Shown piece by piece: positions 11,166 to 23,101 of a stretch of DNA of 64,000 nt. The DNA is taken from assembly GCA_002914805.1 (NCBI GenBank), contig JXTB01000033.1, forward strand, positions 1,033,668-1,097,667. Reading direction: 5' to 3'. This DNA comes from Parasponia andersonii (lineage: Eukaryota > Streptophyta > Magnoliopsida > Rosales > Cannabaceae). Numbering within the stretch: position 1 is the first letter of the stretch; every line of letters begins with the position of its first letter. Under the pieces are notes generated by a model that made no database searches, had not been told where the DNA came from, and saw only the letters and a program-made list of their open reading frames with translations. The translations under genes were made by a program, and so were the position numbers.

Positions 11166-14100
11166 AGATCAGTATCGGGATCAACAATAGTGGTAGCAAA
11201 AATAGTTTGAATTTGTTGAAAAAGAATATAATTTAGGATTTGTTAAAATATTAGACAATTTTAGATATATGACTGTGATATGATGATGATAGTTAGGTTT
11301 GAAAATATTTACGAACGAGTTCAATTTTTTCATCATAAGAGGCTAGATCCCTAGGCATAAATAGGTTTTTGCATTTTAATGTTAATGGTGTGTGTAAATA
11401 AAGTTATATTTAGAATATGAATTTGTTAAAGCCTGAAGAAAAAATCATCCAAGAAAATAAATAGGTCAAAAATCAAAATATTGTGTTTTTCCTAAGCAAA
11501 AAGGGTGAGAAAAAGGGAATCGGAAGCGGTATTCCAAGCTAATAGGAAAGGAAATCCCTTTTCAAGATTCCAGAATGCATCTTGGCGCATTAAATGAAGC
11601 CACGTTGCATTGTCATTGCCAACCAATAATATGGACTGGATCTTTGTAAGTTGCTTCTTTTGCTAATAGGTCCTTGTAATTTGTTCGTAATTTTCATTTC
11701 ATGGTAAGATTTATCATTTTTTTTTTGAGAAAAACTGCCTTGGCTCTGTTTAGACAAAAAAAAAATAAAATTACGACACTCTTTGACTGAATGTTTTAAG
11801 GAAGAAAATTCATAAATTTTAAATATCTATCATGTTTTTTCTTTTGATTTGAATGATATTTTTTTTGCTTGAAATTTTGATTTGAATGATTTAATTCGTT
11901 GATTGCTATTTTAATGGAAGTAGTTCGTAATTAAATGAAAGTCCAATCATAAAAAGATTAAATTTCAGTCAAATTAGGTTAACTGTGGGCTGTGTATAAT
12001 TTTCTAATGTTAAAGGTGTTATAGTATATATATTTCTTGTACCTAACCTATGAGATGTTACTATATTTTAGTATAAAACAGGGTTTCAGTGTAATTTCAA
12101 ATTCTTTTGCAAAAATAGGAGAGAACAATTATAATGACATTGACCTAGCTAGACTTTATAACGTTAATGTTTCATTAAGAAAACACTCAGATTTGTGGAG
12201 TATTTTGTAATTTCACTAATTTTTTCCCGTTAAGATTATATGTATACTCTAATTTCATATAATTAATAAATGACAGAAAGAAATAATTTAAGGGAAAAAA
12301 ACACTCTATCCTCTCTCCTTTTTTTTTCAATTTCAAAGATACATTCCATTCAAAATTCCCTTCAATCCTTTGCCTTATTATTTTTTTTTAAAATTCTTTT
12401 TATGCATAATTCATCTGCTCCAAATCCTATTTTAATTTATTTGATAATTTCTTTAATCTTAAATTATAGCAGAAGAAGTATTTTTTTTTTTTTTGCTTTA
12501 TACACAGTTTTCTTTGTTTTATTTTTTAATTATTTTTCCAATACCTTTTATATTTTCTTGAATAAATTGTTTCTTTCTCTCATAGTTTTTTATTTAATGA
12601 TTCAATCTGTTCAGTATAAAAATTAAAATTACTAATTTGTTTTAGTTCATGGATTTGTAGGGAAGAAAATTAGCTTTGGAGGATTTTTTTTTTTCAAAAA
12701 AATGGGCTTAACTTACAAATTAAAAAAAAATAACTCACGCACCTGAAAATTGAACTTTCAACCTACTACCAAATCCATACTTTACCCTATCTCACCTCAC
12801 CCGATCCCACCCATTGAGCTAGTCCTAGTGAGAGAGCTTTGGAGGATCTTTGGGGTGCTTTTAACATAGTTTCTGATTTCTTGTGCTACTTGTCTTAACT
12901 TTCGACCTACTACTTAATCCATACTCCACCTCACCCCACTCCACCCCACCCATTGTGCTAGTCCTAGTGAGAGTTAGCTTTGGAGGATCTTTGGGGTGCT
13001 TTTAACATAGCTTTTGATTTCTTGTGCTACTTGTNACTTAAAATTTTAACTACATAGTAATGGTTCCTAAATTATTATATAATTATTTTAATAGTGATAT
13101 TTTTGTCATAAACGGTTAAATATTTAAAAGAAATAAGTCATTTTAAAACGTACAATTTGATAATTTTAATCAAGAATGAGACTTCAAATTTTCAGTTTAT
13201 ATAGTAAAATACTAAGATTTATACAATTATTACAACAATAACTTTTTTTCCTAACAAGTTATTAAATTTTTAATAAAAATGAATCTTATTTAAAGTATGT
13301 ATACTTTAGTAACTATTAGGTGAGAATGAGACATTTGACTCATCAAAATAAATAATGTCTAATTATATACGTTCTATTAATAATTTATGATGCATGGGAT
13401 ATTACTATAATAATTACGTACTACTATTTTTATATAAATTGAAAATTGGAGATTGGAATGATATAATTTAGAGATTTTTACTGTAATTAATTTTTTGGTT
13501 TTTTTAATGGGAAAGGTCTCGATGAGACGTCATATCACTCATATGTCTAGTTGTACCTAGACTGAAAACTCCTGCATACACATACATGGGCCATGCATCA
13601 ATGTCATTTTCTTTTTGTGCAAAAGCCAGAGCATAAAAATGTCTCATTCGTCAACTTTTCTACTTTTGCCCCTCCTCTTATTTATTTATTTGTTTCATGC
13701 GTTTACGTCTAAAATGAATGATTAGTCTGATGCATTGATCAATAAGCATCAAAAGCAAAAAGAAATTATGAATACAAGACAGGCAACTACAACATACAAA
13801 CAAATTAAATTATTATCTCATAAAAACTGAGACTAAGCAAAGAAGATGCTAGAAACTAGAAGCACAAGAGAGTTATACTAACTATGATTCAATAAATTTG
13901 TTTTTTTTTCTTTGAAGAATAATTTAGATAAAAGTTGATAACTGTTGTTATTTTAGGCCTAAATACTACCTGAATGACGAATAAATTATGTGAATATTAT
14001 TTTTTTCCCTCATTAATTAAATCTACCATTATATTACTTTTTAAAAATAAATTGTCGACGATTTTGACAGATTTTTGATAGATTTTTGACATTAGTGATA

Positions 14101-15599
14101 ATCTTGACATATTCTTGATGAATTCTTGATAAATTATTGACTAATTTTCTTCCAAAAATGGTAGAATCTAAAAATAGTGATAAATTTAATTAAGTATTTG
14201 AAAAAAATAATAATTATCTACTTAACACTGAACGACAGCCTTTCAACATTTTGTTGATAAAAGCATTAATCCTAATGGCCAAAAAAAAAAAAATCCTAAC
14301 GACAAACAATACTTAATTAGTTTCATTTTTCGCCTTTACCAATAGAAGGCTTGAGCTGTGCATGAAAATATTATTTTAATAATGAATGTTTCATGAAGTC
14401 ATGATTCTAATTATATAAGCATAGTTAGGAAAATATATACTCATCATTGTTTAAAAAGAAGGTAAGTTCCAAACTCATCACAAAGTTTTATTTGTACATT
14501 CATCAATTTTAATTTTGTTGAAGTTACCATAAAATCAATTAATAAAATTACTATTTACGACTAAACATAATTAAATACAGAAATTTGAAAATGTGACATT
14601 ATTTATCTCAGGATTGTGCAAAACTTGTATTTCATAGAAGTCGAAGGAAAACAAATATATTTTTTTTTCTATCTAAATTTTACAATCATTACTATTTCGT
14701 TTTTTTTTTTTATCACTCTAGTCAATATATTTAGGTATTAATGTACTTCTCTTGTCACCCCGGGTCCAATTTCTTTCAGAACAACAAAGACACTAGAGAA
14801 CCATATAGTATCATTCGTTTTCTAAATAAGAACACGTATCATTTGTTCTCTAAAAGAGAACACGTTGTTAATCTAAAACAAGACATAAGAAGATTTTCGT
14901 TCGAGGGCTATGTGCTTGTATCTTTCCAATTTCAATTGTGTAGTATGGTTTATTATTTTTTTTTTTCTTACAACGTAAAGATTTACTTGAGAGTAGATGT
15001 GATTAGATATAAAAATTGAAACAATAAAAATATAAATGGAAAAACTTCAGTGAGTATTTATGGAATGTACTAAATGTGCAAAGAAATAATAAATTTTTAG
15101 TAATTAATTTTGTCAATGCTAGGAAAAATTGAATGTACGTAAACAATTAAGTAACGGATTTGGAACTTTCATAAAATTAAAAAATGAATATGATAAAATT
15201 TGCAATTTAGGAATGCTTACAACCGGTGTAATGTATTTTTCATTTTTTTTCTTTATAAAAAAAATCAATATATGACATAAATTCCTATTATTAAGGGATG
15301 TAGTTTTTGTTTTTAAAAATTAAAGGATTTACGCTCTTCCATTTATGATATGCCCCATTAGAATCAGTCATGAATGCCCCAGTATAATAACAATCAAATA
15401 CTTCAGTATGAAACAACATGACAGATAAGTGAAGGAAGATAACACTGTTAGGATATTTTCTAGGAGAACGAAAATTTTATTTTATTTTTCCTTTTTTTTG
15501 GGTACGAGTGATTGAAATACCAATTTCCTTTTTTATATATATATATATTTTTTTTGTGTAAATAGGCTTTAAATATTAAAGGTCTAAAATAAATCTATG
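11166..15599. other. Gene-poor AT-rich spacer
   Basis: No gene recognised. It holds a 144-bp tandem duplication (12754-13035) and a degenerate run of GATTTTTGA-like words (14055-14145). Open frames such as 12270-12626 and 14741-15019 are low-complexity or resemble nothing known, and I do not count them as genes. Confidence 0.5.
12754..13035. repeat. 144-bp tandem duplication with ambiguous base
   Basis: The unit starting ACTTTCAACCTACTAC at 12754 restarts at 12898 (ACTTTCGACCTACTAC) and includes GGATCTTTGGGGTGCTTTTA in both. The single n of the window is at 13035, exactly where the second copy ends, so the assembler or polisher was probably uncertain there. Confidence 0.9.
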
Positions 15600-16536
15600 C
15601 GTCAGTAAATGTATCTTAAAAAAAGTCATTTAAATATACATTCTCGGGCTTTTTTTGTGTTGGCAAAAATTGAGTACTTTTTTAAAATTATTTTTTATTA
15701 TCTATACATTTACAAATGCATTGTTGAATTTACGTCGGCAAAAGGTTGTTCTCATAAAAAATTTCTTGCGAAAAGTAAATTTTAGGTGGGTATTTATTTT
15801 TAGATACAAAATTTAAATATCTTTGCTGATGTTGCATAACAATGCGTCAACAAATAGTTATCCTCCAAAAAATGACTCGTGAAAGGCAAATTTTGAGTGC
15901 GTATTTTTTTTAGATAAAAATTTTAAATATCTTTGCCGATACATTGTTAAATTTGCATTGGCAAATAGTTTTTCCCCAAAAAATGACCTGCAAAAGGCAA
16001 ATTTTGGGCGCGCATTTATTTTTAGATAAAAATTTTAAATATTTTTGTTAACGCATTGTTGAATTTTGCATCGACAAAAAGTTGTCTCCCAAAATATGAC
16101 CCACGAAAGGTAAATTTTAGGCATATATTTATTTTTAGATAAAAATTTTAAATATCATTGTCGACGCAAAAAAAACGTAGAGCGTGGACAAAAGCAAAAC
16201 ATTTTTCATTTTTTTTAAATTTTTTTAGTGTCTATACATTTACCGACATATTCACATTGCATCAGCAAAAGTCAAGCATTTTATGATCTTTGTAAAGTAG
16301 CAAAAAGGTTGTGGTTCAGTTCTTCAAGATATGATCTCTATCTTCTATGAAATATTCAAGGGTTCAGTTCATTGTGCAATTTTTGTTGATAACTCGACTT
16401 TTAGCTACAGTTTTTCGTCGACGCTGGCCACTGATAGAAAATTGTATTGGTAAAAGTTTTTTAACTTTTGTCGACGCATTTTAAATACTTTTGCCAATAC
16501 TTTAATGTATCGGTGAAAGTCTTCTTCTTTATAGTG
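15600..16536. mobile_element. Non-autonomous CACTA-like element, one end visible
   Basis: Read from the right end on the minus strand, the sequence begins CACTATAAAGAAGA at 16536, close to the plant CACTA terminus CACTACAAGAAAA. It is followed by many degenerate GCGTCGGCAAAAG-type words in both orientations, the usual subterminal repeats of En/Spm elements. Inside are four ~112-bp tandem units. No transposase frame was seen. The left terminus was not found, so the left border is approximate and may be truncated. Confidence 0.6.
15718..16164. repeat. Four ~112-bp tandem units in the CACTA-like element
   Basis: Units begin near 15718, 15830, 15941 and 16051. Each runs from a GCATTGTTGAATTT-like start through GGCAAATTTTGGG to TTTTAGATAAAAATTTTAAA and ends with a TTGCCGAT/TTGTCGAC word. 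Units differ at many positions, so the array is not recent. Confidence 0.85.
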
Positions 16537-18376
16537 CTTTCACATATGCGAAAATAGTTGTACTATAGATCTATATCTATGAATAATTTATTCTATATAT
16601 TTTTAGGTCTGTGAATTTTAGTTGTCTTTAGTATTTTTGTGTGTGTTTTGTTAATATTCTTCTAGATTTGAAGCTCTTAAAATCCAAATTTAGAAGATTT
16701 TATTTTATCAAAGATTATTTTTTTGTAAAAAATTCATCCTCGTCAATCGAAGGAACCAACTTTAATAATGTATAACGATTTGAATAAAATGGAGAGATAT
16801 CTTTTATAGAGTTCCAATATGTCGCTTGTGGGTTTATATTTATATCATCTATGTATGTTTAATACGTAATCTATTCTTTCTTATTCATCAATAAGAATTT
16901 AGTTTAGTATTTATAGCTATGGATTATTTGTAATCTGATTTTTGTATTAGATTTGGGGTTATATTGCAGTTATTAATGAAATAAAAGTCATCCTTTGATT
17001 TAAAAAGTAAAAATTCACTATCAAATCAATTTCTTTTTCAAATGTAGGAAGTCTAAATTCAACAGCCATTTCAATTGGTGACTGCTGGTCACTTAGTATG
17101 CGATTGCTAAAAGTAGTCAAAGTTCTAAAACTTCGAATATAACATACGTATGCAACCTAACTAGGATTTGGGACTTTTTTTTTTTTTTTTGGATGAATTT
17201 TTTAGAACTAATCATAAAAGTCATGACTTTTGTAACATTTTATGACCATGGCTATAAATATTGAGACATAATAATAATAATAATAATAATAATTGAGAGT
17301 TTTTATTAGAAATGGCCATTTTCACTTCATTTTAATAAATAACCTCTTTTCATCTTTGCTAAATCGCCGATTTTTTTAATCCTTTTACTAGATGGCCGTT
17401 TATCAATTTATTAATTTAATGTATTAGTAGATCAGTATATTAGTTTTATGTACAGGTAAATCAAATTTTATCCATCAATATTAATTTTTATACTAGCATA
17501 TCAATATACAAGTTTTTCAAAAAACTGACATACTACATAAAAAAAACACGTACCCGTTTAGCATAGAATTTTAAATATCCGACATTTCGTAGAGGTGTTT
17601 GAAAAGTTTACATTATTCAACGAGCACTCAAAATTTGGCCACTTGACTAAGAAGCCCTGTAACATTTTTGACTGATTCGAACTCTCTCATACACCAATTT
17701 TGAAAATTAATATCTTGATTGAAGATACAGTTAATTTGTTCACTTATATTTAACCAAAATTTCTAGCCACTAATTTCTGAAGTAAATTAAATTCCCCCAA
17801 AATTAGGATTTTGATATATTGTTATATGTTATAAATTAAATTATTTTGTATTTAAAATTTTACTTTTTCGTTCCTTTAATCCAATTATGTACTATTACTC
17901 AACATAGTGTAATAGTCCATTCCAGTCCATTTAAATCCAATTATATCATAATTTATAATCTCATCACAAAGCCAAGAGACTTGTATGAACGTAGATGGGC
18001 ATTGTTCAGCTCCTTGCTGAAAAAACATTCTTCGTAAGCCAAGATGACGATGGCCATTCACCTGGTATCATCATCAATCATCATATATTACTAAAATAAT
18101 AACAGCACGGAGAAGTAAGAACCAGACATTCTTCACGTAGTTGAAGGGGCCATATAAGATATAACCAACAAGACGAAAAAATCGTTATTCTGAAAAAACC
18201 AACACGGAGAGAATTATGACCTTCGAAAAATAATATTAATCATCAGTGTACGATCAGTATCATGCTAAGATTTCTTGTAGCAAGTATTTTCTAAACATGG
18301 AGCAAATTTTTTTGAATACAATGAACTTTTTAACTTAATAGTCATCTTATCAAGGAAAAAGAATGCCAAATACCAG
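16537..18376. other. AT-rich spacer
   Basis: No gene recognised. An (ATA)n microsatellite lies at 17268-17293. The segment 18000-18350 could hold a 3' exon of the exon-like feature at 18377-18557, but no reading frame joins convincingly. Confidence 0.45.
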
Positions 18377-18557
18377 AAACTGTGTAGCTGCATTTGGTTT
18401 TCCATCATCTATGGTTATGGTCGAGGAGCCTCGGTCAAAGGGCTTTGTATCATTGTAACGAATATCCCAGACAGCTTCCACGGCGTCCTTTGCAGCTGCT
18501 TCTGAGCGGGAAGGATTAGCAATCACCGACTTCACAACTCTTTGTCTCACACGCTCC
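18377..18557 (-). CDS. Isolated exon-like segment, unrecognised
   Basis: On the minus strand an acceptor (TTTGAAG) precedes about 60 open codons (ERVRQRVVKSVIANPSRSEA, later DDGKPNAATQF), with a possible donor CTG|GTATTT at 18376. Codon use and charged, structured composition look coding against a very AT-rich background. I do not recognise the family. No partner exon was found with certainty. It might belong to a small gene between 18000 and 20200, to a spliced 3' region of the PPR transcript (a good donor AAG|GTGAGT is at about 20204), or be a leftover of a lost gene. Confidence 0.4.
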
Positions 18558-20324
18558 TTCAAATAAAAAAAATGAGAATCCAAATTAATATGGAATTGCA
18601 GACAACAGAAGTTGTGACAAACTAATGCATGCAGAGCTTCATGTATGAGCAAATTCAAGACAAAAAAACAGGGCACGCTGACCCCCACAAAACTAGGAAA
18701 TCCTAGACCTGCTCAATGCAACAAAACCAAACCTATGCTCACAACTCCAAAACCAATATGGCCTGTGTTGATCATCAAGAAAATGTATTGATACATGTAA
18801 AGCAGGGGAGTTAACAACTCATTTATGTTTCTCTTTTATTAATAAAGACAACAGAATAATCACTTGTAGGAGCACTGCAGAAACTTCGTAAGGAAAAACA
18901 CACCATCAGGATCATCGTCATTCTCTAATACTATAGTGGTCACAAAGAGCATACAAAGAATATGTTTAAAAGAAAAGTCATTTCCAATTCAGAGTTAAGT
19001 ACTGAACAGAAATAATTCCATGACTCAAGTGGCCACAATGCCCCTTCATAAAAAGAAGCAGAAGATGCTCCAAAAGTAAGATGCCTATTAAACCGGTTTA
19101 AGTAACCTAAAACTACCTTAGAAATTAATTCAGTTGGTAAACACGACGATTCAATGTCATCTAAAAGTCATGTGATCCCAACTTTGTCCCCACAACATGG
19201 TTTATAACCTCAAAACTCATAACATGGTTGGAAGAAGAGATGGGTGTGTTTTCTATCATCCAGAACATGGTAAACTAAGCATTTTCTCTATTTCTAACCT
19301 TTTCTTGTCTTCCATCACACAGTTTCTTCTAAGGAAGCGGACGAATACAAGTATCTAAGACAGGCCTCAAAGAAAATGCGATAACTAAAGTACAGATTAA
19401 AGCTGTAGTTTGTTCCTTTTGACAGCATGTGTATACCATGGGGTGGCACTTATGTGCATAAATATTAACTGGACATAGATGCTTCAGACGCACCTAAAAA
19501 GAAGAAGATAATGGATTAAGAAAACAGAGAGAATTATTGTATAGGGAAAAAAAAAGGAAAAACTATGGCCATTCAAAGGTTAAAAATAATTAATAGCCCT
19601 ACTAACAGAAGCCCACCAAAAAGCTATTTATCATCAGTATTAACACATATAAAAGCTTTTTAATATTGTAATTACATAAATAGAAGAATTCCAAAACAGC
19701 ATTAAAGAGAAATGTTCAGTTCACCATTCACTCATGAAAGGTTCTGCGTGAAGAACAAACTCTCAAGAACTCAATTGTCCAAACATTCAAAGAGAACAGA
19801 TTTGTAGCCCAAAAGACAAAACTCCCATACTAATTTTATGCAATAACTAAAGTAAATAGATATGTAGAATAGATCCCCAAAACCATGGAAGAAGAACCCT
19901 AGTAAAAAAAAAAAGCAATATAAATCTCAAATTTCAAGAACAAAACCGTGAAATCTAAAGAACAGAATAAAGAACAATAACTTGTTGATTTAGGAGCCAT
20001 ACTTGGAAAATAGAGCCAAACCAAAGAAATTTGGACCTGCGGTGGAAACAAGAAAATAATAAATAAAAGCATAATAGAACATGGAGAGTAATTGAATAAA
20101 TGAAAATGACCAGAAAGAAAAAGCAGTAATGCCAAGGCCATTTCATTACTTTTAGTGCTTTTGACCTGTAATGGAAGTATTCAAGCAATGTTCAGTTCAC
20201 TCACCTTCAGGTTACCATGAATGCCCTTACTTGTGCTTGTGTCAGTGTCATGTTGCGTGTACTTAATGCAATGAATACTTCATTCTTTGAGACAGCAATC
20301 TCTGACAGTGATCAGGCCAGTAAC
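18558..20324. other. Spacer or 3' region of the PPR gene
   Basis: No further coding segment I can support. A consensus 5' splice site on the minus strand follows the PPR stop by about 120 nt (near 20204), and a possible acceptor (CCACCGCAG) lies near 20038, so the PPR mRNA may have a spliced 3' UTR. The start of PPR termination sequences cannot be placed. Confidence 0.35.
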
Positions 20325-22706
20325 TCACCAATAATCTCCACAAGAACAATCTCCGTCCTTGAAATGATGGAAGCGATTAGTATCTCTAACAAAAATTTCT
20401 CTCCCTTCAAAGCTGGATATGAATTTTATAAAAGAATGACAATCATCACATATTCTTAGGTTCTTAATCACCCTTAAAGAGGACCCTGGAGGAGTATTCA
20501 GCAGCCCAAATGCTACTGCCAACTTCTCACTATGTCCACATAAAATATGTTCCTTCTCCTGCTCCTCTACATCTTGAAGCACAAAGCTCATGTTGGGGAA
20601 GTAACCAGCTCTCTTCATCTCCATGCTCAATTTATTTAGCTTTTCAATAATTTTTTCTCTTTGAGGGTGTGATTTGTCTCCTGCAAGAAGCATGTGCAGT
20701 TTATTTTTTACCTCAATCCAACTGCAGCCAGGGTTCTTTCTAAGACCCTTCTGATTCATCATATCCCTCACTCTATCTACTTCATCCCACCTGCCCTTTG
20801 AAGCATAAATATTAGACAAAATAACATAGTTTCCAGGATTTCTTGGTTCTAACTTGAAGAGTTTTTTGGCTGAAGCCTCACCTAAACTAACATTGTTGTG
20901 TACTCTACAAGAACTTAGTAATGCTCCCCAAACACAAGCATCTGGTTCAATGGGCATATCCTTTATCATAGAATATGCATCTTCAAGTTTTCCTGCGCGG
21001 CTGAGAAGTGTAACCATGCAAGCGTAATGCTCCAACCTCGCTTCTATACCATGCTCTTTCGACATGTTATTAAAATAATACCATCCTTTATCTGTTAGGC
21101 CATTCTGGCTGCATGCAGATAACACACAAGTAAAGCTGATAAAATCAGGTTTCTGTCCGTTCCTTTGCATTATATGGAATAGCTCAATGGTTTCTTTAGC
21201 TTTCCCATGCATTGCATATCCACTCATAATGGCATTCCAGCAAACCAAATTTCTTGTGGGCATTTTATCGAAACAAAGCCGAGACAATTGTAATTTTCCA
21301 CAATTTGCATACATGTCAACCAATGCACTGCCAACGTATACATCATTAAAGATCCCCGTTCTAAGAGAGAAACAATGAGCTGCCTTACCATGCATTAGTG
21401 CTGCAATATTGCCACAAGCTGGAAGCAAGCATGGGATTGTGATAGAATTAGGTTTCAACCCCTCAAGTTGCATCTCTCTGAAAAGGTCCAACGCATCTAT
21501 ATCTTTTCCATTCTGAGAGCAACTTGCAATCATTGATGTCCAAGAGACAATATTCAGTTCTATTCCTTTGCCCTTACATTTCCTAAATACCTCCAGTGCG
21601 TTGTCAACAAGACCATTCCGTGAGAGCCCTGTAACAAAAGCATTGAAGGCACCAATGTCCCTTTGGTCCATTTCATCAAAAACTTGTGACATCTCAAGTG
21701 CGCAACAACATTTCCCATACATATTAATAAGTGCACTAGCGACACATTTATCTGACCTAAATCCCTGCTTGACCACATAACTATGAATCTGGATTCCCAT
21801 ATTCAACTCTTCCAAGTCTGCAATAGCAGGAAGAACACTAGAAACACTAGAAGCATCAGGCAGAAAACCTTGTGAATGCATCTTCCGATACGTGGCCATT
21901 GCTTTCGCATACAAACCACTACGATTGAAACCCGAGATCATTCCATTCCATGACACGTTATTGGGTGCTAAACCTGTTTTTCTCATCTCAGAAAGAAGCT
22001 CCTTGGCCTCATCTGCTCGCCCAATGTTAGAGTACCCAGCAATCAAAGCACTCCAACTCACCAAATCACGTTGGGGCAATCCATCAAACAGCTTGTGGGC
22101 ATCCCTGATATCATCGCATTTAAGATACATATGCAGTAAAGAGGACTGAACAAATAAATCCAACGAAAACCCAAACACGAATGCAAGTCCATGAACCTGT
22201 TTCCCAGCTTCCAAGCACGGTAGTCCAGCGCAGGACTTGACGACGCTAGGGAAAAGAAAACTATCTGGCACAACACCATCAGCTAACATACGAGAAAAGA
22301 TACTGAGAGCTTGGGCAGGATGGTTGCGCTTCGAAAAGGCATGTATTAGGGTGGAGAAACAGAACAAGTCGGGATCAGGAATCGAATCGAGGACGAGGTT
22401 TGCATCGCCAAAGCAGAGGTTATTAGCATAGAGAGAGAGGAGCTTGGTGGTGAGACGGGCATTGTTAAAGAGGCCAGTTTTGAGCAGGGAAGCGTGAACT
22501 TGTCGGGTCTGTGATTCAGAAGCTGAAGTGGAATTGAGATGTTGCAACAAGTTGTGTTCAAATTGATCCAACAAGTGGAAAGCCTGGCTTTTCAGGGCTA
22601 CTTCCTCAGCATTCCCTCCAAACGGATGAAAACTACTGATTAGTCTGCATAAGTTAGTGAACTTTAGATACTTAAAATTTTTGGGCCTAACACCAACTGT
22701 ATCCAT
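20325..22706 (-). CDS. PCMP-H21: DYW-class pentatricopeptide repeat protein (793 aa)
   Basis: A single uninterrupted frame of 793 codons, as is usual for intronless PLS-class PPR genes. The first ~55 residues are a poorly conserved organelle-targeting-like leader. From about 65 onward come P, L and S repeats (for example QVHASLLKTGLFNNARLTTK, NVVSWxxMI-type motifs, DVYVGSALVDMYANCGKL). Then follow the E/E+ region (GCSWIEVKNKLHMLLAGDKS) and a complete DYW deaminase domain with HSEKLAVAFGLL (zinc-binding HxE), CDDCHSFIKF (CxxCH) and the terminal DCSCGDYW. DYW proteins carry out or guide C-to-U RNA editing in mitochondria or plastids. Sequence memory places it as the counterpart of Arabidopsis At1g20230. 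Target sites and organelle are not decidable here. No internal stop or missing zinc ligand was seen. Confidence 0.93.
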   Translation of the reverse strand: MDTVGVRPKNFKYLKFTNLCRLISSFHPFGGNAEEVALKSQAFHLLDQFEHNLLQHLNSTSASESQTRQVHASLLKTGLFNNARLTTKLLSLYANNLCFGDANLVLDSIPDPDLFCFSTLIHAFSKRNHPAQALSIFSRMLADGVVPDSFLFPSVVKSCAGLPCLEAGKQVHGLAFVFGFSLDLFVQSSLLHMYLKCDDIRDAHKLFDGLPQRDLVSWSALIAGYSNIGRADEAKELLSEMRKTGLAPNNVSWNGMISGFNRSGLYAKAMATYRKMHSQGFLPDASSVSSVLPAIADLEELNMGIQIHSYVVKQGFRSDKCVASALINMYGKCCCALEMSQVFDEMDQRDIGAFNAFVTGLSRNGLVDNALEVFRKCKGKGIELNIVSWTSMIASCSQNGKDIDALDLFREMQLEGLKPNSITIPCLLPACGNIAALMHGKAAHCFSLRTGIFNDVYVGSALVDMYANCGKLQLSRLCFDKMPTRNLVCWNAIMSGYAMHGKAKETIELFHIMQRNGQKPDFISFTCVLSACSQNGLTDKGWYYFNNMSKEHGIEARLEHYACMVTLLSRAGKLEDAYSMIKDMPIEPDACVWGALLSSCRVHNNVSLGEASAKKLFKLEPRNPGNYVILSNIYASKGRWDEVDRVRDMMNQKGLRKNPGCSWIEVKNKLHMLLAGDKSHPQREKIIEKLNKLSMEMKRAGYFPNMSFVLQDVEEQEKEHILCGHSEKLAVAFGLLNTPPGSSLRVIKNLRICDDCHSFIKFISSFEGREIFVRDTNRFHHFKDGDCSCGDYW

Positions 22707-22971
22707 TTCTCCTTAAAACGAGTCAATGAAGCAATTAGATTGCCAGTAGCAACTCCCTAAAGGAAATCTACACAACTGCTAACCAGGAGACCTGGCAATT
22801 AAAGAGAGAGGATAAAGAACTCATGCTAATATGTAATAAAGAAACATGCATTATTCGATTAAATATAGAGAGAAAACTATAGCACAGCTGTGGTACGTCA
22901 TAAATTTTCATATAAGCAATTTATAGCATAAAATTTTTTGCTAGGAACATTTAGGACATGACAATCAAAAG
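22707..22971 (-). promoter_or_regulatory. PPR gene 5' flank
   Basis: Short region upstream of the PPR start, before the TRIM-like LTR. It should contain the promoter and 5' UTR, but no specific element was identified. Confidence 0.3.
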
Positions 22972-23101
22972 TGTAATGCCCCATATCCCACACCAGGTAT
23001 ATTCTCAGAAGATTATGGATATTTAAGTGGTGATTTATGAGTCTCCAAAAGTACTTTCAAAGTAGTATTTTTGGATGATGCCCAATCTCGCTGGTATTAC
23101 A
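22972..23101 (+). mobile_element. TRIM-like short LTR followed by a primer-binding-like site
   Basis: A 130-bp segment begins TGTAATGCCCCATATCCCAC and ends GGTATTACA, matching the TGTAAYRCCCC...TTACA frame of plant TRIM LTRs. It is followed at once by TTTGGTATCCAG, similar to the Met-tRNA primer site TGGTATCAGAGC. No second LTR was found downstream, so only one end is present. Fossil, no coding capacity. Confidence 0.45.

Noticed and set aside
12270-12626. 118-codon plus-strand frame rich in Phe/Leu
   Set aside because: Low-complexity T-rich DNA, no domain and no splice or leader support.
14741-15019. 92-codon plus-strand frame
   Set aside because: No family resemblance and surrounded by non-coding AT-rich sequence.
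15718-16164. CRISPR-like array of regularly spaced repeats
   Set aside because: The units are contiguous diverged tandem copies in a plant transposon, without unique spacers.
19300-19500. Open minus-strand stretch after a CTTTTTAG acceptor as a coding exon
   Set aside because: Reading is not protein-like and ends in a stop. It does not join the exon-like segment at 18377-18557.
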